This document shows, piece by piece, positions 8,187 through 16,394 of a DNA stretch of 38,846 bases. The notes beneath the pieces were generated by a model. That model ran no database searches. It had not been told where the DNA came from and was given only the letters and a program-made list of their open reading frames with translations. Position 1 is the first letter of the stretch, and each line of letters begins with the position of its first letter. This DNA is from Vreelandella olivaria (lineage in GTDB: Bacteria; Pseudomonadota; Gammaproteobacteria; Pseudomonadales; Halomonadaceae), in the NCBI RefSeq assembly GCF_023507745.1, contig NZ_JALPZO010000127.1, positions 1 to 38,846 of the forward strand, given 5' to 3'. The position numbers and the translations under genes are program-made.

Positions 8187-9296
8187 TTACTCGAACCTTA
8201 CGATAGGCTTAATCACAATCCCCTTTTTGGAGTCTTCAAAGCCTTGGTTGATATCATCAAGGGAATAAAACTTAACCAGCTTGTCAAATGGGAAACGGCC
8301 TTGCTTCCACAGTTTGACTAAGCGAGGAATAAACTCCTGCGGTATGGAGCTACCCTGCACGACTGTCTTAAACGTCCACCCTTTCACAAGAGAGGCGCCT
8401 ACTTCAAATGGAACTTCCGTGCCAGGAGCTGCTGCGCCCACCAATACGAGAACACCCCGAATCCCCAGCGTTTCGGCGGCTTTCTTCGTTACCGCGGGAA
8501 TCGCTGTTGTGTCGATAGCGTACTGAACTCCTTCCCCATCAGTCATCGCCTTGATTTCTTCGGCAACGTCGCTATTGCTGGAGTTAATGACATGCGTTGC
8601 ACCAATATCCAGTGCCAACTCCAGACGGGAGTCATGAACATCAACGGCAATCACTGTCGTGCACCCTGCAACCTTGGCCGCCATAATGGCTGCTGAGCCA
8701 ACAGCCCCTACACCAAAGACAACTAATGATGACCCGGCTTCTGGTTTGATTTCGTTGAGAACGGCACCAGCCCCCGTTTGCAGTCCACAACCCAGAGGTC
8801 CCATCAGTTCTAATGGCACATCCTTGTCAATAACCACCACGCTTTCTTCCACGACATTGGCATACGTCGCAAAGGAGGACTGCCCGAAGAAATGTGAGGA
8901 AATGGATTCGCCACAACAGGACAGGGACGTCGAACCATCCCTTCGGCGGCCACCAAAGTCCTCAGCAAAGAGGTTTTCACAATACGCCATCCGGCCAGCA
9001 CGGCACTGTTTGCAGACACCACAATAAGCGGCCGAGAGTACAACGTGATCCCCCACGTTGACATTTCTGACGCCTTTACCTACTGAAATGACCACACCGG
9101 CTCCTTCATGGCCCAGCACCGCAGGCAAGGGAGTAGGGTAAACGCCATCTCTTACAATAGCGTCTGTATGGCAGATACCTGTAGCGACCATTTCCACTCT
9201 TACTTCATTATTTTGAAGCTCATCCAGTTCCAGTGTTTCAACCGTAAGCGCCTCTCCGGTATTGCGTGCTACAGCAGCCTTGATTGTGGTTGCCAT
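8187..9296 (-). CDS. Zinc-dependent aryl-alcohol (benzyl-alcohol-type) dehydrogenase
   Basis: This 369-residue medium-chain dehydrogenase has full metal sites: catalytic zinc ligands C42 (GICHTD), H63 with E64 (GHEGAG) and C170 (PLGCGLQTGAG), and structural zinc cysteines C92, C95, C98 and C106. The Rossmann motif GVGAVG is at 195-200. The GCGLQTGAG region is characteristic of the aryl/benzyl-alcohol dehydrogenase (XylB-like) and class III-like branches. It should interconvert an alcohol and aldehyde with NAD+. Lying between nahG and the aldehyde dehydrogenase gene with an AGGAGAGAG site, it most likely oxidises a hydroxybenzyl alcohol. Substrate assignment is inference. Confidence 0.88.
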   Translation of the reverse strand: MATTIKAAVARNTGEALTVETLELDELQNNEVRVEMVATGICHTDAIVRDGVYPTPLPAVLGHEGAGVVISVGKGVRNVNVGDHVVLSAAYCGVCKQCRAGRMAYCENLFAEDFGGRRRDGSTSLSCCGESISSHFFGQSSFATYANVVEESVVVIDKDVPLELMGPLGCGLQTGAGAVLNEIKPEAGSSLVVFGVGAVGSAAIMAAKVAGCTTVIAVDVHDSRLELALDIGATHVINSSNSDVAEEIKAMTDGEGVQYAIDTTAIPAVTKKAAETLGIRGVLVLVGAAAPGTEVPFEVGASLVKGWTFKTVVQGSSIPQEFIPRLVKLWKQGRFPFDKLVKFYSLDDINQGFEDSKKGIVIKPIVRFE

Positions 9297-9381
9297 TAAC
9301 TCTCTCCTTTTACATTACGTTAAAAATTCGTTGCTCGTACCCTCACATCCCCCTTGGTTTTTGTTGTCAAACCCGAATGCC

Positions 9382-9406
9382 GTCGTCCTGACTACGTCAG
9401 GACGAC
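9382..9406 (-). other. Perfect 11-bp inverted repeat at the nahG stop codon
   Basis: GTCGTCCTGAC and GTCAGGACGAC form an 11-bp perfect stem with a 3-base TAC loop (plus strand). The structure contains the nahG stop codon (9394-9392). It is followed by no U-tract on the minus strand, so it is not a standard intrinsic terminator. Position between nahG and the dehydrogenase gene suggests an mRNA-stabilising or processing hairpin. Confidence 0.75.
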
Positions 9407-10693
9407 TTGCAACTGTCGAGCGGCAATCACATCGTCATGTGGGTCGTGGTTCCAGAGCCAATCAAAACGGGTCTCCAGGTTTTCGATCAATTTCGTTTCG
9501 TCATCACCGATACCAACACCGGCATATTCATAGACATCCCCGGCCTCATGCGATGTTCTCTGTACCTTGCAGGTGCGGACATGGCGCACTTGTTCAAAAG
9601 CGGATAAGACATCACTCACTGTGTCGCGGTCACAATACTCATCCATCAGCAGGCTTGCCAACACATAAGCATCTTCAAGCGCCTGACCGGCTCCCGCCCC
9701 CTGGTGCGGCACCAATGCATGGGCAGCATCGCCGACAATCAATACCCGGTCACGATGGTAACGGGCCAGCTCAGGTAACTCATGTAGTGCCCAACGTGTT
9801 GGTGCGGGGATACGCTCCAGAATTGCCTGGCAGGCCGGGCTCCAGCCGGCGAAAACCTCCAGCATTTCCTGCTGGCTAACGGTTTGCACCCACTCTTCAC
9901 CTTCACTCAGCTTGGGATACGGTGTAGAGCGGTCAGTAATAAACGCAACAACGTTAATCAACTGCGATTGCTTAACCGGAAAGGTCAGAATATGACGGTC
10001 TTGTCCTAAATACATCTGAGGCACCAGCGCCAGGCGCTTATCGCTGCCTTTAGCCTCTAGGGCCGCCTCCAGTTCCGCAGTGGGGATCATACCGCGGTAG
10101 GCATAAGTACCACTCCAGACCGGATTTATTTCGCCATACTGCTCGGGGGGCAAGACATGGTGACGCACTGCTGATTTGATACCGTCAAAGCCAATGATCA
10201 CATCGCCGGTAAAATGGCTACCATCGTCGAAGTAGGCCGTTGCACTATTGGTATCCTGCTGCACCTCAATACAGCGCTTGCCGAAGTGAGCAATGCCCTC
10301 AGGCAGGTTGGCAACAATGGCATCCAGAAAATCAGCCCGGTGTACCGAAGATTGGCCAACGCCTGGCGCCAGGCTGGCTGTCAGGTATTCATCATCAGTA
10401 CCACGACGCCACTCAAACCAGACATCCTCAAAGGGGGCTGGGGAGTGGTCGGCAATACGCTGATACGAGGTTTCCAGACCCAGCCGCTGAATCGCCTTCA
10501 CCGCATTAGGGCCAAAAGAGACGCCAGCCCCAATTTCGGAAAACTGCGGCGCGGCTTCGAAAAGCTGTACATCCAGGTGGCTATCACGGGACAGCGCAAC
10601 AGCAAAGGCCACGCCGCCAATACCACCACCTACAATACCAATAGAAAGACGCTTGTGCTGGGTGCTTTTCACAGCATTGTTGTTAATTTTCAT
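9392..10693 (-). CDS. nahG: Salicylate 1-monooxygenase (salicylate hydroxylase), FAD-dependent
   Basis: This 433-residue class A flavoprotein monooxygenase has the normal NahG length of about 434. The N-terminal FAD motif is in IGIVGGGIGGVAFAVAL (about 18-34), the DG motif is in IIGFDGIKSAVR, and the second FAD motif is in GDAAHALVPHQGAGAGQALED. The family converts salicylate plus NADH and O2 to catechol and CO2. It is the first gene of a minus-strand operon followed by alcohol and aldehyde dehydrogenases. It is divergent from a gene whose product strongly resembles NahR, the salicylate-responsive activator, which supports salicylate rather than another hydroxybenzoate as substrate. Catechol produced here feeds the catBCA operon at the left edge. 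Confidence 0.9.
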   Translation of the reverse strand: MKINNNAVKSTQHKRLSIGIVGGGIGGVAFAVALSRDSHLDVQLFEAAPQFSEIGAGVSFGPNAVKAIQRLGLETSYQRIADHSPAPFEDVWFEWRRGTDDEYLTASLAPGVGQSSVHRADFLDAIVANLPEGIAHFGKRCIEVQQDTNSATAYFDDGSHFTGDVIIGFDGIKSAVRHHVLPPEQYGEINPVWSGTYAYRGMIPTAELEAALEAKGSDKRLALVPQMYLGQDRHILTFPVKQSQLINVVAFITDRSTPYPKLSEGEEWVQTVSQQEMLEVFAGWSPACQAILERIPAPTRWALHELPELARYHRDRVLIVGDAAHALVPHQGAGAGQALEDAYVLASLLMDEYCDRDTVSDVLSAFEQVRHVRTCKVQRTSHEAGDVYEYAGVGIGDDETKLIENLETRFDWLWNHDPHDDVIAARQLQVVLT

Positions 10694-10897
10694 GGTTTCA
10701 CTCTGCTCAGGGAATTATGGTTATCATGTTAAGCATCACGCTCCTGCCTAACGCTATTCGCGTAAACAGGCAGCCACCACACAACCCCTTTCATTCAGAC
10801 TATAAACATCACTAATAACAGTATGAAAACAAATGGTTGAGAGCACATCCCTTCAAAGGCCTCCACTATTGTCGTACACCCAACAAGGCGTTCACTG
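10694..10897. promoter_or_regulatory. Divergent nahG-nahR control region
   Basis: The 204-base gap between the divergent nahG operon and its LysR gene must hold both promoters. A TCACGCT half-site at 10736-10742 matches part of the known NahR recognition sequence (ATTCACGCT-N2-TATTGAT), but the second half is poor. An interrupted dyad CTGCCT-N18-AGGCAG lies at 10744-10773. A further ATTCA-N2-CT match is near 10793-10801. Exact promoter hexamers could not be fixed. Confidence 0.45.
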
Positions 10898-11803
10898 ATG
10901 GTGCAACTTGTCGATATTGACCTTAACCTGCTGGTGGTCTTTGACCTGCTTTATCAGGAGAAAAATACTCAGCGGGTTGCCGTACGTTTAGGCATCACTC
11001 AACCAGCAGTGAGCCATGCATTGAAGCGTTTACGACGCTTGCTGGATGACGAACTCTTCGAACGCACCTCTCATGGGCTACAGCCAACGCCACGTGCGAG
11101 CCAGTTGCACCCAGGCATAGCCGATGCGTTAGTAAGGATGAATGACACACTGAACCTGAGCGATGACTTCAACCCCGCACTGAGTGAACGCACATTTCAT
11201 CTCAATATGACCGATATTGGTGAAATCGTGTTTCTGCCACGCTTACTACGCCGCCTTGCGAAAGAGGCCCCTGGCGTTTCACTCAGTACCGTACGTCGCC
11301 ACGATAATGATCTGAAACACGAGATGGAGGAGGGGCAGATTGATCTGGCCGTTGGCCTGATACCACAGCTTGGTGCTGGTTTTTACCAGCAACGGCTGTT
11401 TGTGCAGCGCTATATTTGCCTGATGCGCGATGACCACCCCCTCGCCGCAGGGAATTTTAGCCTGGAAGACTTTCGCACAGCCCCCCACGCCGTGGTGGTT
11501 GCCCAGGGCACTGGTCATGGCATTATCGAAGAGCAACTGGCACACGCCGGCATTGAGCGCCCGGTTCGGCTGACACTACCGCATTTTGCAGCGGTTCCCT
11601 ATATTGTCAGCAGCAGCGACTTAGTGGTGACGGTCACCAGCAAGCTGGCCGAGGCGACACAAGCGCGTTTTGGACTCACCGTTCGTGAGCACCCTTTCGC
11701 TTTCCCCGACATTCCCATCAACCTCTTCTGGCACCGCCGCTTTCACCAAGACCCCGGCAACCGCTGGTTGCGGGGGCTTATGTTTGAGATGTTCTCCGAG
11801 TAG
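10898..11803 (+). CDS. nahR: LysR-family regulator, NahR-like (salicylate-responsive)
   Basis: This 301-residue LysR protein begins MVQLVDIDLNLLVVFDLLYQ and has its winged HTH at about 20-65 (LGITQPAVSHALKRLR). As recalled from Pseudomonas NahR, the similarity extends well past the HTH: SERTF-L-MTDIGEI-F-PRL, DLAVGL-P-L-GF-Q-RL, AAGTGHG-like QGTGHG, PHFAAV and LPEI/FPDIPIN-FWH-K/RFH. Conservation of the effector domain supports salicylate as inducer. It is divergent from nahG with a 204-base control region, the classical arrangement. It should activate the nahG-alcohol dehydrogenase-aldehyde dehydrogenase operon. Confidence 0.87.
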   Translation: MVQLVDIDLNLLVVFDLLYQEKNTQRVAVRLGITQPAVSHALKRLRRLLDDELFERTSHGLQPTPRASQLHPGIADALVRMNDTLNLSDDFNPALSERTFHLNMTDIGEIVFLPRLLRRLAKEAPGVSLSTVRRHDNDLKHEMEEGQIDLAVGLIPQLGAGFYQQRLFVQRYICLMRDDHPLAAGNFSLEDFRTAPHAVVVAQGTGHGIIEEQLAHAGIERPVRLTLPHFAAVPYIVSSSDLVVTVTSKLAEATQARFGLTVREHPFAFPDIPINLFWHRRFHQDPGNRWLRGLMFEMFSE

Positions 11804-11834
11804 TGCTCTCATGCAGCGCCACCATCAGTACGCC

Positions 11835-12656
11835 TTACCTGGCACTATCACGGGACCAATAGAACATGCCAGATGCCTTGTTCAATATAGTGGCCGATAA
11901 CTGTTCATCGCTGGGCCTGCCAGCCAAGCCATAACATACATGCAGGGGCAGCAGGTGCTCTTCCCTGGGATGGCAGAAGCGTGCATAGGGTGCGCGATCC
12001 CAATTAGCCAGGCGACGGCTGCGCTCTGCTTCGTCGATGTCTGGGCTGGCACAGGTATTCACTAACCACTCTTCAAAGGCCTGATTTTTTGCCTGGCTCT
12101 CTTGGGTAATAGGGCTAAAGAATTCCCGCATGTTGTGAAATGAAAAACCAGAGCCAATCACCAATAGGTTCTCTCGTTGCAGAGATTTGAGTGCTCGGCC
12201 AATGGCGAGATGCGTATCAGCGCTGAGGTTGTTCACCAGCGAGAGCTGGACACACGGAATATCAGCCTCCGGGTACATAATTTTGAGCGGCACGAACACA
12301 CCATGGTCAAACCCCCGGTTGGCATCTAGCTGGGCCGGGATGCCGGCGTTTTCAAGTGCCTGGCTCACCTGTTGCGCCAACTCCGGTTCACCGGGGCAGG
12401 GATACTGAATTTGATAGGCTGCCGGTGGAAAGCCCCCGTAGTCATAGATCAACCCAGGGGTGGCGCCTGACGTGATCGTAGGCACAGGCGCTTCCCAATG
12501 AGCGCTGATCACCAAAATAGCAGACGGTTTGCTAATGGCGTTTGCAATACCTGTCAGCGAATCGACCATTTCCTGGTGATCTGGGTCGCCCAGCAAGGGC
12601 AGCGGTCCTCCGCCGTGTGAGAGAAAAAGGATATCTGGAGCTGTGTTCATGGTCAT
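11835..12656 (-). CDS. DODA-type class III extradiol ring-cleavage dioxygenase (YgiD-like)
   Basis: This 273-residue protein belongs to the LigB/DODA family. Likely metal ligands are H14 (LSHGGGP) and H53 (ISAHWE), with further conserved histidines in NRGFDHGVFVPL and GSGFSFHNMREF. Members cleave catecholic rings such as L-DOPA at the 4,5-position; E. coli YgiD is the best-known bacterial relative. It is the last gene of a DoxX - glutathionyl-hydroquinone reductase - DODA operon (66-base gap). It may clean up stray catechols that would autoxidise to quinones. It is convergent with nahR. The true substrate is unknown. Confidence 0.88.
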   Translation of the reverse strand: MTMNTAPDILFLSHGGGPLPLLGDPDHQEMVDSLTGIANAISKPSAILVISAHWEAPVPTITSGATPGLIYDYGGFPPAAYQIQYPCPGEPELAQQVSQALENAGIPAQLDANRGFDHGVFVPLKIMYPEADIPCVQLSLVNNLSADTHLAIGRALKSLQRENLLVIGSGFSFHNMREFFSPITQESQAKNQAFEEWLVNTCASPDIDEAERSRRLANWDRAPYARFCHPREEHLLPLHVCYGLAGRPSDEQLSATILNKASGMFYWSRDSAR

Positions 12657-12722
12657 TTTTCCAGTCAGTGAGTAAGGTTTCGTACCTAATAGAGCGCAGC
12701 AGTTAAACTATTAACCTAAGAA

Positions 12723-13670
12723 CTACAGAGATGCTGGGCCTACCGGCACAATGCCGCTGGGGTTCAGTGCTTTGATTGAGTAGTACCCCGCTTTGATGTG
12801 TTCGATATTGACCGTGTCGGCGATGCCATTAATCGCCTTGATCCGATGCATATAAGCATGCAGGTGTGGCATGGCCTTCAGCGTATTCCGATTGCATTTA
12901 AATAGCCCGTGATAGGCAGCATCAAACCTTATCAAGGTCACAAACAGCCGCACATCGGTCTCTGTGAGTTGTTCGCCAAACAGATAAGAGCGCCCGTCTG
13001 ACAAACGCTTTTCAAGCTCATCCAGGGTCAGAAACACCTTGTGATACGCCTCTTCATACGCCAGCTGAGTTGAAGCAAACCCTGCCTGGTAAACACCGTT
13101 ATTAAGGTTTCTATAAATAACCTCGTTCAAGGCATCGATTTCATCGGCTAAATCAGCCGGGTATAAATTTGGCCCCGGTTGACCAAACTCCTCAAAAGCG
13201 CTGTTGAGCATGCGCAGGATATCGGCTGACTCGTTATTGACAATGGTGTGTGTTTTCTTGTCCCACAAAACAGGAACCGTTGCTCGCCCGGTGTAGGTTG
13301 GGTCGGCTTGTGAATACAGCTCATGCAGATAACGGGCTCCGTTAAGGCGGTCTTCATCAGCACCAGGATAACCACCGAACTGCCAGCCGTTATCGGATAA
13401 CCGGGGATTCACCACCGTCACGCTGATCAGATCCGTTAGCCCCTTCAGCTGGCGCACCATGAGCGTGCGGGAAGCCCAGGGGCAGATATAAGCGACATAG
13501 AGATGATAGCGGCCTTTTTCTGCTTTAAAGCCACCTTGACCGGTTACTCCTGGCGAACCGTCTGGCGTGATCCAATGGCGAAACGACGATGACTGGCGAA
13601 TAAACCGCCCCTCTTCGTCTTTGGCCTGAACAGGGTGCCAGTTTTCCTGCCATATTCCGTTAACCAACAT
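12723..13670 (-). CDS. yqjG: Glutathionyl-hydroquinone reductase (Xi-class glutathione transferase)
   Basis: This 315-residue protein has the Xi-class signature: the catalytic cysteine C63 in YICPWASR, followed by VNPRLSDNGWQFGGYPGADEDRLNG, which matches E. coli YqjG. The family reduces glutathionyl-hydroquinones to hydroquinones using glutathione. It has a thioredoxin-like N-terminal domain (about 1-160) and an all-helical C-terminal domain. A GGGAGAC ribosome site precedes the ATG. It lies between doxX and the DODA gene in one operon, as E. coli yqjF and yqjG are paired. It probably protects against quinones arising from catechol and hydroquinone metabolism. Confidence 0.93.
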   Translation of the reverse strand: MLVNGIWQENWHPVQAKDEEGRFIRQSSSFRHWITPDGSPGVTGQGGFKAEKGRYHLYVAYICPWASRTLMVRQLKGLTDLISVTVVNPRLSDNGWQFGGYPGADEDRLNGARYLHELYSQADPTYTGRATVPVLWDKKTHTIVNNESADILRMLNSAFEEFGQPGPNLYPADLADEIDALNEVIYRNLNNGVYQAGFASTQLAYEEAYHKVFLTLDELEKRLSDGRSYLFGEQLTETDVRLFVTLIRFDAAYHGLFKCNRNTLKAMPHLHAYMHRIKAINGIADTVNIEHIKAGYYSIKALNPSGIVPVGPASL

Positions 13671-13695
13671 GTTCGTCTCCCCCGTTTCACAACAA

Positions 13696-13717
13696 GCTCC
13701 GTCAATACTGACGGAGC
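13696..13717 (-). other. Intercistronic hairpin between doxX and yqjG
   Basis: GCTCCGTCA and TGACGGAGC form a perfect 9-bp stem with a 4-base loop in the 68-base gap between the two genes. On the minus strand it is followed by CUUGUUGUG, a poor U-tract. It may act as a partial terminator or stabilising hairpin that sets relative expression within the operon. Confidence 0.7.
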
Positions 13718-13738
13718 GATCAATATGTTGAAGAGTTA

Positions 13739-14194
13739 TTAGCGGCTATGAAATAAGCGTGGCTGCAGCGCTTTATCGACTGACAAACGCCCTGCTCCCT
13801 GGATGGCTAACGCGACAATGGCAGCGAAAAGCGTTAACGCGTATTCGTACCCGTTGTTAGTGAGGAACAGGCCGTTATCAAAGTGAACGCTGAAAATGGC
13901 GACCAGCATAGTGAAGGCCGAAACAACCGCCGCCGGGCGTGTCAGAAGCCCCAGGAATAAAGCAATGCCTCCAAAAAACTCGGCGCTTCCTGCCAATAAT
14001 GCCATGGCATAACCTGGTTCCAGACCAATGCTGCTCATCCATTGTCCGGTACCTGTCAAACCATAGCCTCCGAACCAACCAAACAATTTTTGTGCCCCAT
14101 GTGCCGCTAAAATCAGGCCGACCGGGACTCTCAAAGCCAGGGCCGCGTATCCACCAGTAGAGCCAAACAATGCGTGTGAGAATTGCTTCTTCAT
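13739..14194 (-). CDS. DoxX family integral membrane protein (YqjF-like)
   Basis: This 151-residue protein has about four hydrophobic helices (residues about 18-40, 60-85, 88-108, 115-135) and the DoxX hallmark GLILAAHGAQKLFGWFGG followed by EFFGGIALFLGLLTR. E. coli YqjF, a relative, is a quinol-oxidase-like protein of unclear activity and its gene responds to aromatic nitro compounds. Here it heads an operon with glutathionyl-hydroquinone reductase and a ring-cleavage dioxygenase, so a link to quinone or aromatic stress is likely. It is divergent from a LysR gene whose product probably regulates it. An AAGGAC ribosome site is present. Confidence 0.9.
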   Translation of the reverse strand: MKKQFSHALFGSTGGYAALALRVPVGLILAAHGAQKLFGWFGGYGLTGTGQWMSSIGLEPGYAMALLAGSAEFFGGIALFLGLLTRPAAVVSAFTMLVAIFSVHFDNGLFLTNNGYEYALTLFAAIVALAIQGAGRLSVDKALQPRLFHSR

Positions 14195-14294
14195 GAGAGT
14201 GTCCTTAAGTAGTGTAATATCGTTTGTTCAGAAATCTGTGTCTTGCTGTTGGATGAACTTTACTCTCGTCGTTAAGAAACAATAAGGCCGGACA

Positions 14295-14320
14295 TGTTGC
14301 ATAATTAACAACAAAATGTT
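14295..14320. promoter_or_regulatory. Overlapping dyads, candidate LysR operator between doxX and LysR gene
   Basis: TGTTG-N9-CAACA (14295-14313) contains the T-N11-A pattern typical of LysR operators. It overlaps a second dyad AACA-N3-TGTT (14310-14320). They sit in the 162-base divergent gap, 37 bases before the LysR start. Binding by the adjacent regulator is inferred. Confidence 0.5.
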
Positions 14321-14356
14321 GATAATCTTCCTACCAATAACCAAAGAGTAAACCGA

Positions 14357-15274
14357 ATGGATCGTATTGACGCCATGCGGGCCTTCGTCAACGTGGTTAA
14401 TGCAGGAACTTTCACCCAGGCCGCCGCGCGACTTGATATGTCGCCTCAGTTAGTCAGCAAATATGTATCCCAGCTGGAAGAGCGCCTTGGCGTGCGTCTT
14501 TTGAACCGTACAACCCGCAAAGTACATCTCACGGAAGCGGGTATGCGTTACTTTGAACATGCCCAGCAGGTGCTTGACGATATCGACGATATGGATCGTC
14601 AGCTAAATGACTTGCAGGAGGGTGCCCGGGGACGTTTGCGAATCAGTGCCCCTGTATCCTTTGCGATACTGCACCTGGCACCACTGCTTACTGACTTTCA
14701 ACGCGCACACCCAGCCGTTAGCATTGACTTACAGCTGAACGATAGAAAAGTTGATATTGTGGAGGAAGGCTTTGATATTGCGTTGCGTATTGGGCATTTG
14801 AAAAGCTCTTCCCTGATCGCCAAATTTATCGCCCCTGTACGCTTGGTGATATGCGCCTCACCTGATTATCTAGCCCGCCACGGCACGCCCATGGCCCTCA
14901 GCGAGCTGCAAAAACATCGATATCTGCGCTACAGCTATATGGATCACGATATAGGGCTGCCCACCACGGAGTGGCTCCAGGCAGCCGGACGGCATCAAGA
15001 GGGAGACCTGATCAGTAATAATGGTGATGTGCTCAGCAAAGCAGCGATCGAAGGGGCAGGTATTGCCATTCAACCGACGTTCATTGCAGGTGAGGCAATC
15101 GCCAGGGGCCAACTGAAAGTGATTCTTCCTGAGAGCGAACCCAGCCCTTTAGGTCTTTATGCTGTTTACGCACACCGCAAATTATTAGCGAGCAAGGTAC
15201 GCTGCTTTATCGACTTTTTAGACGGCTATTTCGGAGACCCGCCCTACTGGGACAATTTCGAAACCAGCAAATAA
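14357..15274 (+). CDS. LysR-family regulator, probable controller of the doxX-yqjG-DODA operon
   Basis: This 305-residue LysR protein starts MDRIDAMRAFVNVVNAGTFT, typical of the CrgA/AaeR-like branch. The HTH is at about 18-60 (AAARLDMSPQLVSKYVSQLE, RTTRKVHLTEAG). The rest is the substrate-binding domain, with IDLQLNDRKVDIVEEGFDIALRIG characteristic of this branch. It is divergent from doxX, which makes it the likely regulator of the quinone-handling operon. It is functionally placed like E. coli YhaJ beside yqjF, although the sequence looks like a different LysR subgroup. The inducer is unknown. Confidence 0.88.
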   Translation: MDRIDAMRAFVNVVNAGTFTQAAARLDMSPQLVSKYVSQLEERLGVRLLNRTTRKVHLTEAGMRYFEHAQQVLDDIDDMDRQLNDLQEGARGRLRISAPVSFAILHLAPLLTDFQRAHPAVSIDLQLNDRKVDIVEEGFDIALRIGHLKSSSLIAKFIAPVRLVICASPDYLARHGTPMALSELQKHRYLRYSYMDHDIGLPTTEWLQAAGRHQEGDLISNNGDVLSKAAIEGAGIAIQPTFIAGEAIARGQLKVILPESEPSPLGLYAVYAHRKLLASKVRCFIDFLDGYFGDPPYWDNFETSK

Positions 15275-15346
15275 CATCCGCTTGTTAGCTATCGCTTTCA
15301 TATAGTGTGTCGTGTAAGTCCGCTCGGTCAAACAGGATCACTTACC

Positions 15347-16267
15347 ATGAGCAGTCCGGTTTTTTCTGGTAATCCACGTGCCATTGTCCATTTTGTGGCC
15401 GTTGCCAAAGCGGGAAGCTTTACTGCTGCGGCCAATGAACTGGGCATTTCGAAATCGGCACTAGGGAAAAGCATCTCCAAGCTGGAGCAGCAATTAGCAA
15501 CAAAATTACTTTACAGGACCACGCGCAAACTAAGTCTCACAACGGAAGGGGAAGCTTATTTTTCCAGTTGCCAAAGCGCCCTGGACACACTTCAGGCGGC
15601 AGAAGCATCGCTACGTTCCAAGCTAGCCGAGCCGTCCGGTACGGTTCGGATTGATATGCCCGCCGCTTTTGGTCGTTCGGTGATGATGCCTATTTTACTG
15701 GGGATGGCCGAACGTTATCCGCATCTGAAACTCACCATCACCTTCAATGACCGCATCATTGACCCACTGGATGCCGGGTTTGATCTCGCTATCCGTTATG
15801 GGGCGCTAAAAGACAGTACCGACCTGGTAGCCAAACGGCTTAATGACCAGCATCTCGTGCTTTGTGCATCGCCCAGCTATCTTGAGCACTATGGGTACCC
15901 TCAGAATGCACGGGAACTCAGACAACACCGCTGCTTAATGGCTTGGCGGGGCGGCACACCGTTGAGTTGGTTAATCAAAGACGAAGACGGCCGGGAAGTG
16001 CGCTTCAACCCCACCCCCTTCCATCAAATAAGTGATGGCGATGCCATGATTGAGGCCTGTATGGCGGGGGCGGGAATCGTACAGTTTCCAGAGGCGTTAC
16101 TGCGGCCTTTTATCGACCAGGGCAGGTTGGTAACGATCCTCTCTGAACTGGCCCCCTCACCCACCGAACTGAATGTCATTTGGCCACGCTCATACCAGCT
16201 CCTACCCAGCGTTCGCTTTATTATCGACGAACTGGTTGCACTGGCAGGGCAGAATGCCTTCGGCTGA
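15347..16267 (+). CDS. LysR-family regulator
   Basis: This 306-residue LysR protein has its HTH near residues 22-60 (FTAAANELGISKSALGKSISKLEQQ) and an effector domain with ITFNDRIIDPLDAGFDLAIRYG, again the CrgA-like branch. The start at 15347 is chosen for the AGGA site. An upstream in-frame ATG at 15305 would add 14 unrelated residues. It follows the preceding LysR gene by 72 bases on the same strand and precedes a small tautomerase gene. Two consecutive LysR genes of the same subgroup suggest an old duplication. Targets are unknown, with the tautomerase the nearest candidate. Confidence 0.88.
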   Translation: MSSPVFSGNPRAIVHFVAVAKAGSFTAAANELGISKSALGKSISKLEQQLATKLLYRTTRKLSLTTEGEAYFSSCQSALDTLQAAEASLRSKLAEPSGTVRIDMPAAFGRSVMMPILLGMAERYPHLKLTITFNDRIIDPLDAGFDLAIRYGALKDSTDLVAKRLNDQHLVLCASPSYLEHYGYPQNARELRQHRCLMAWRGGTPLSWLIKDEDGREVRFNPTPFHQISDGDAMIEACMAGAGIVQFPEALLRPFIDQGRLVTILSELAPSPTELNVIWPRSYQLLPSVRFIIDELVALAGQNAFG

Positions 16268-16394
16268 TTGTCGAGTTTAATTCCACTCTGAATCGGATTG
16301 TAGTGTGTTTATCAACCTTTGGGGTAGGACTAAACTGCATTCTTGAGCTGCTAGCTCAACGAAGCCTACTGTTTACCGCTAAAGAGGATGTAAC

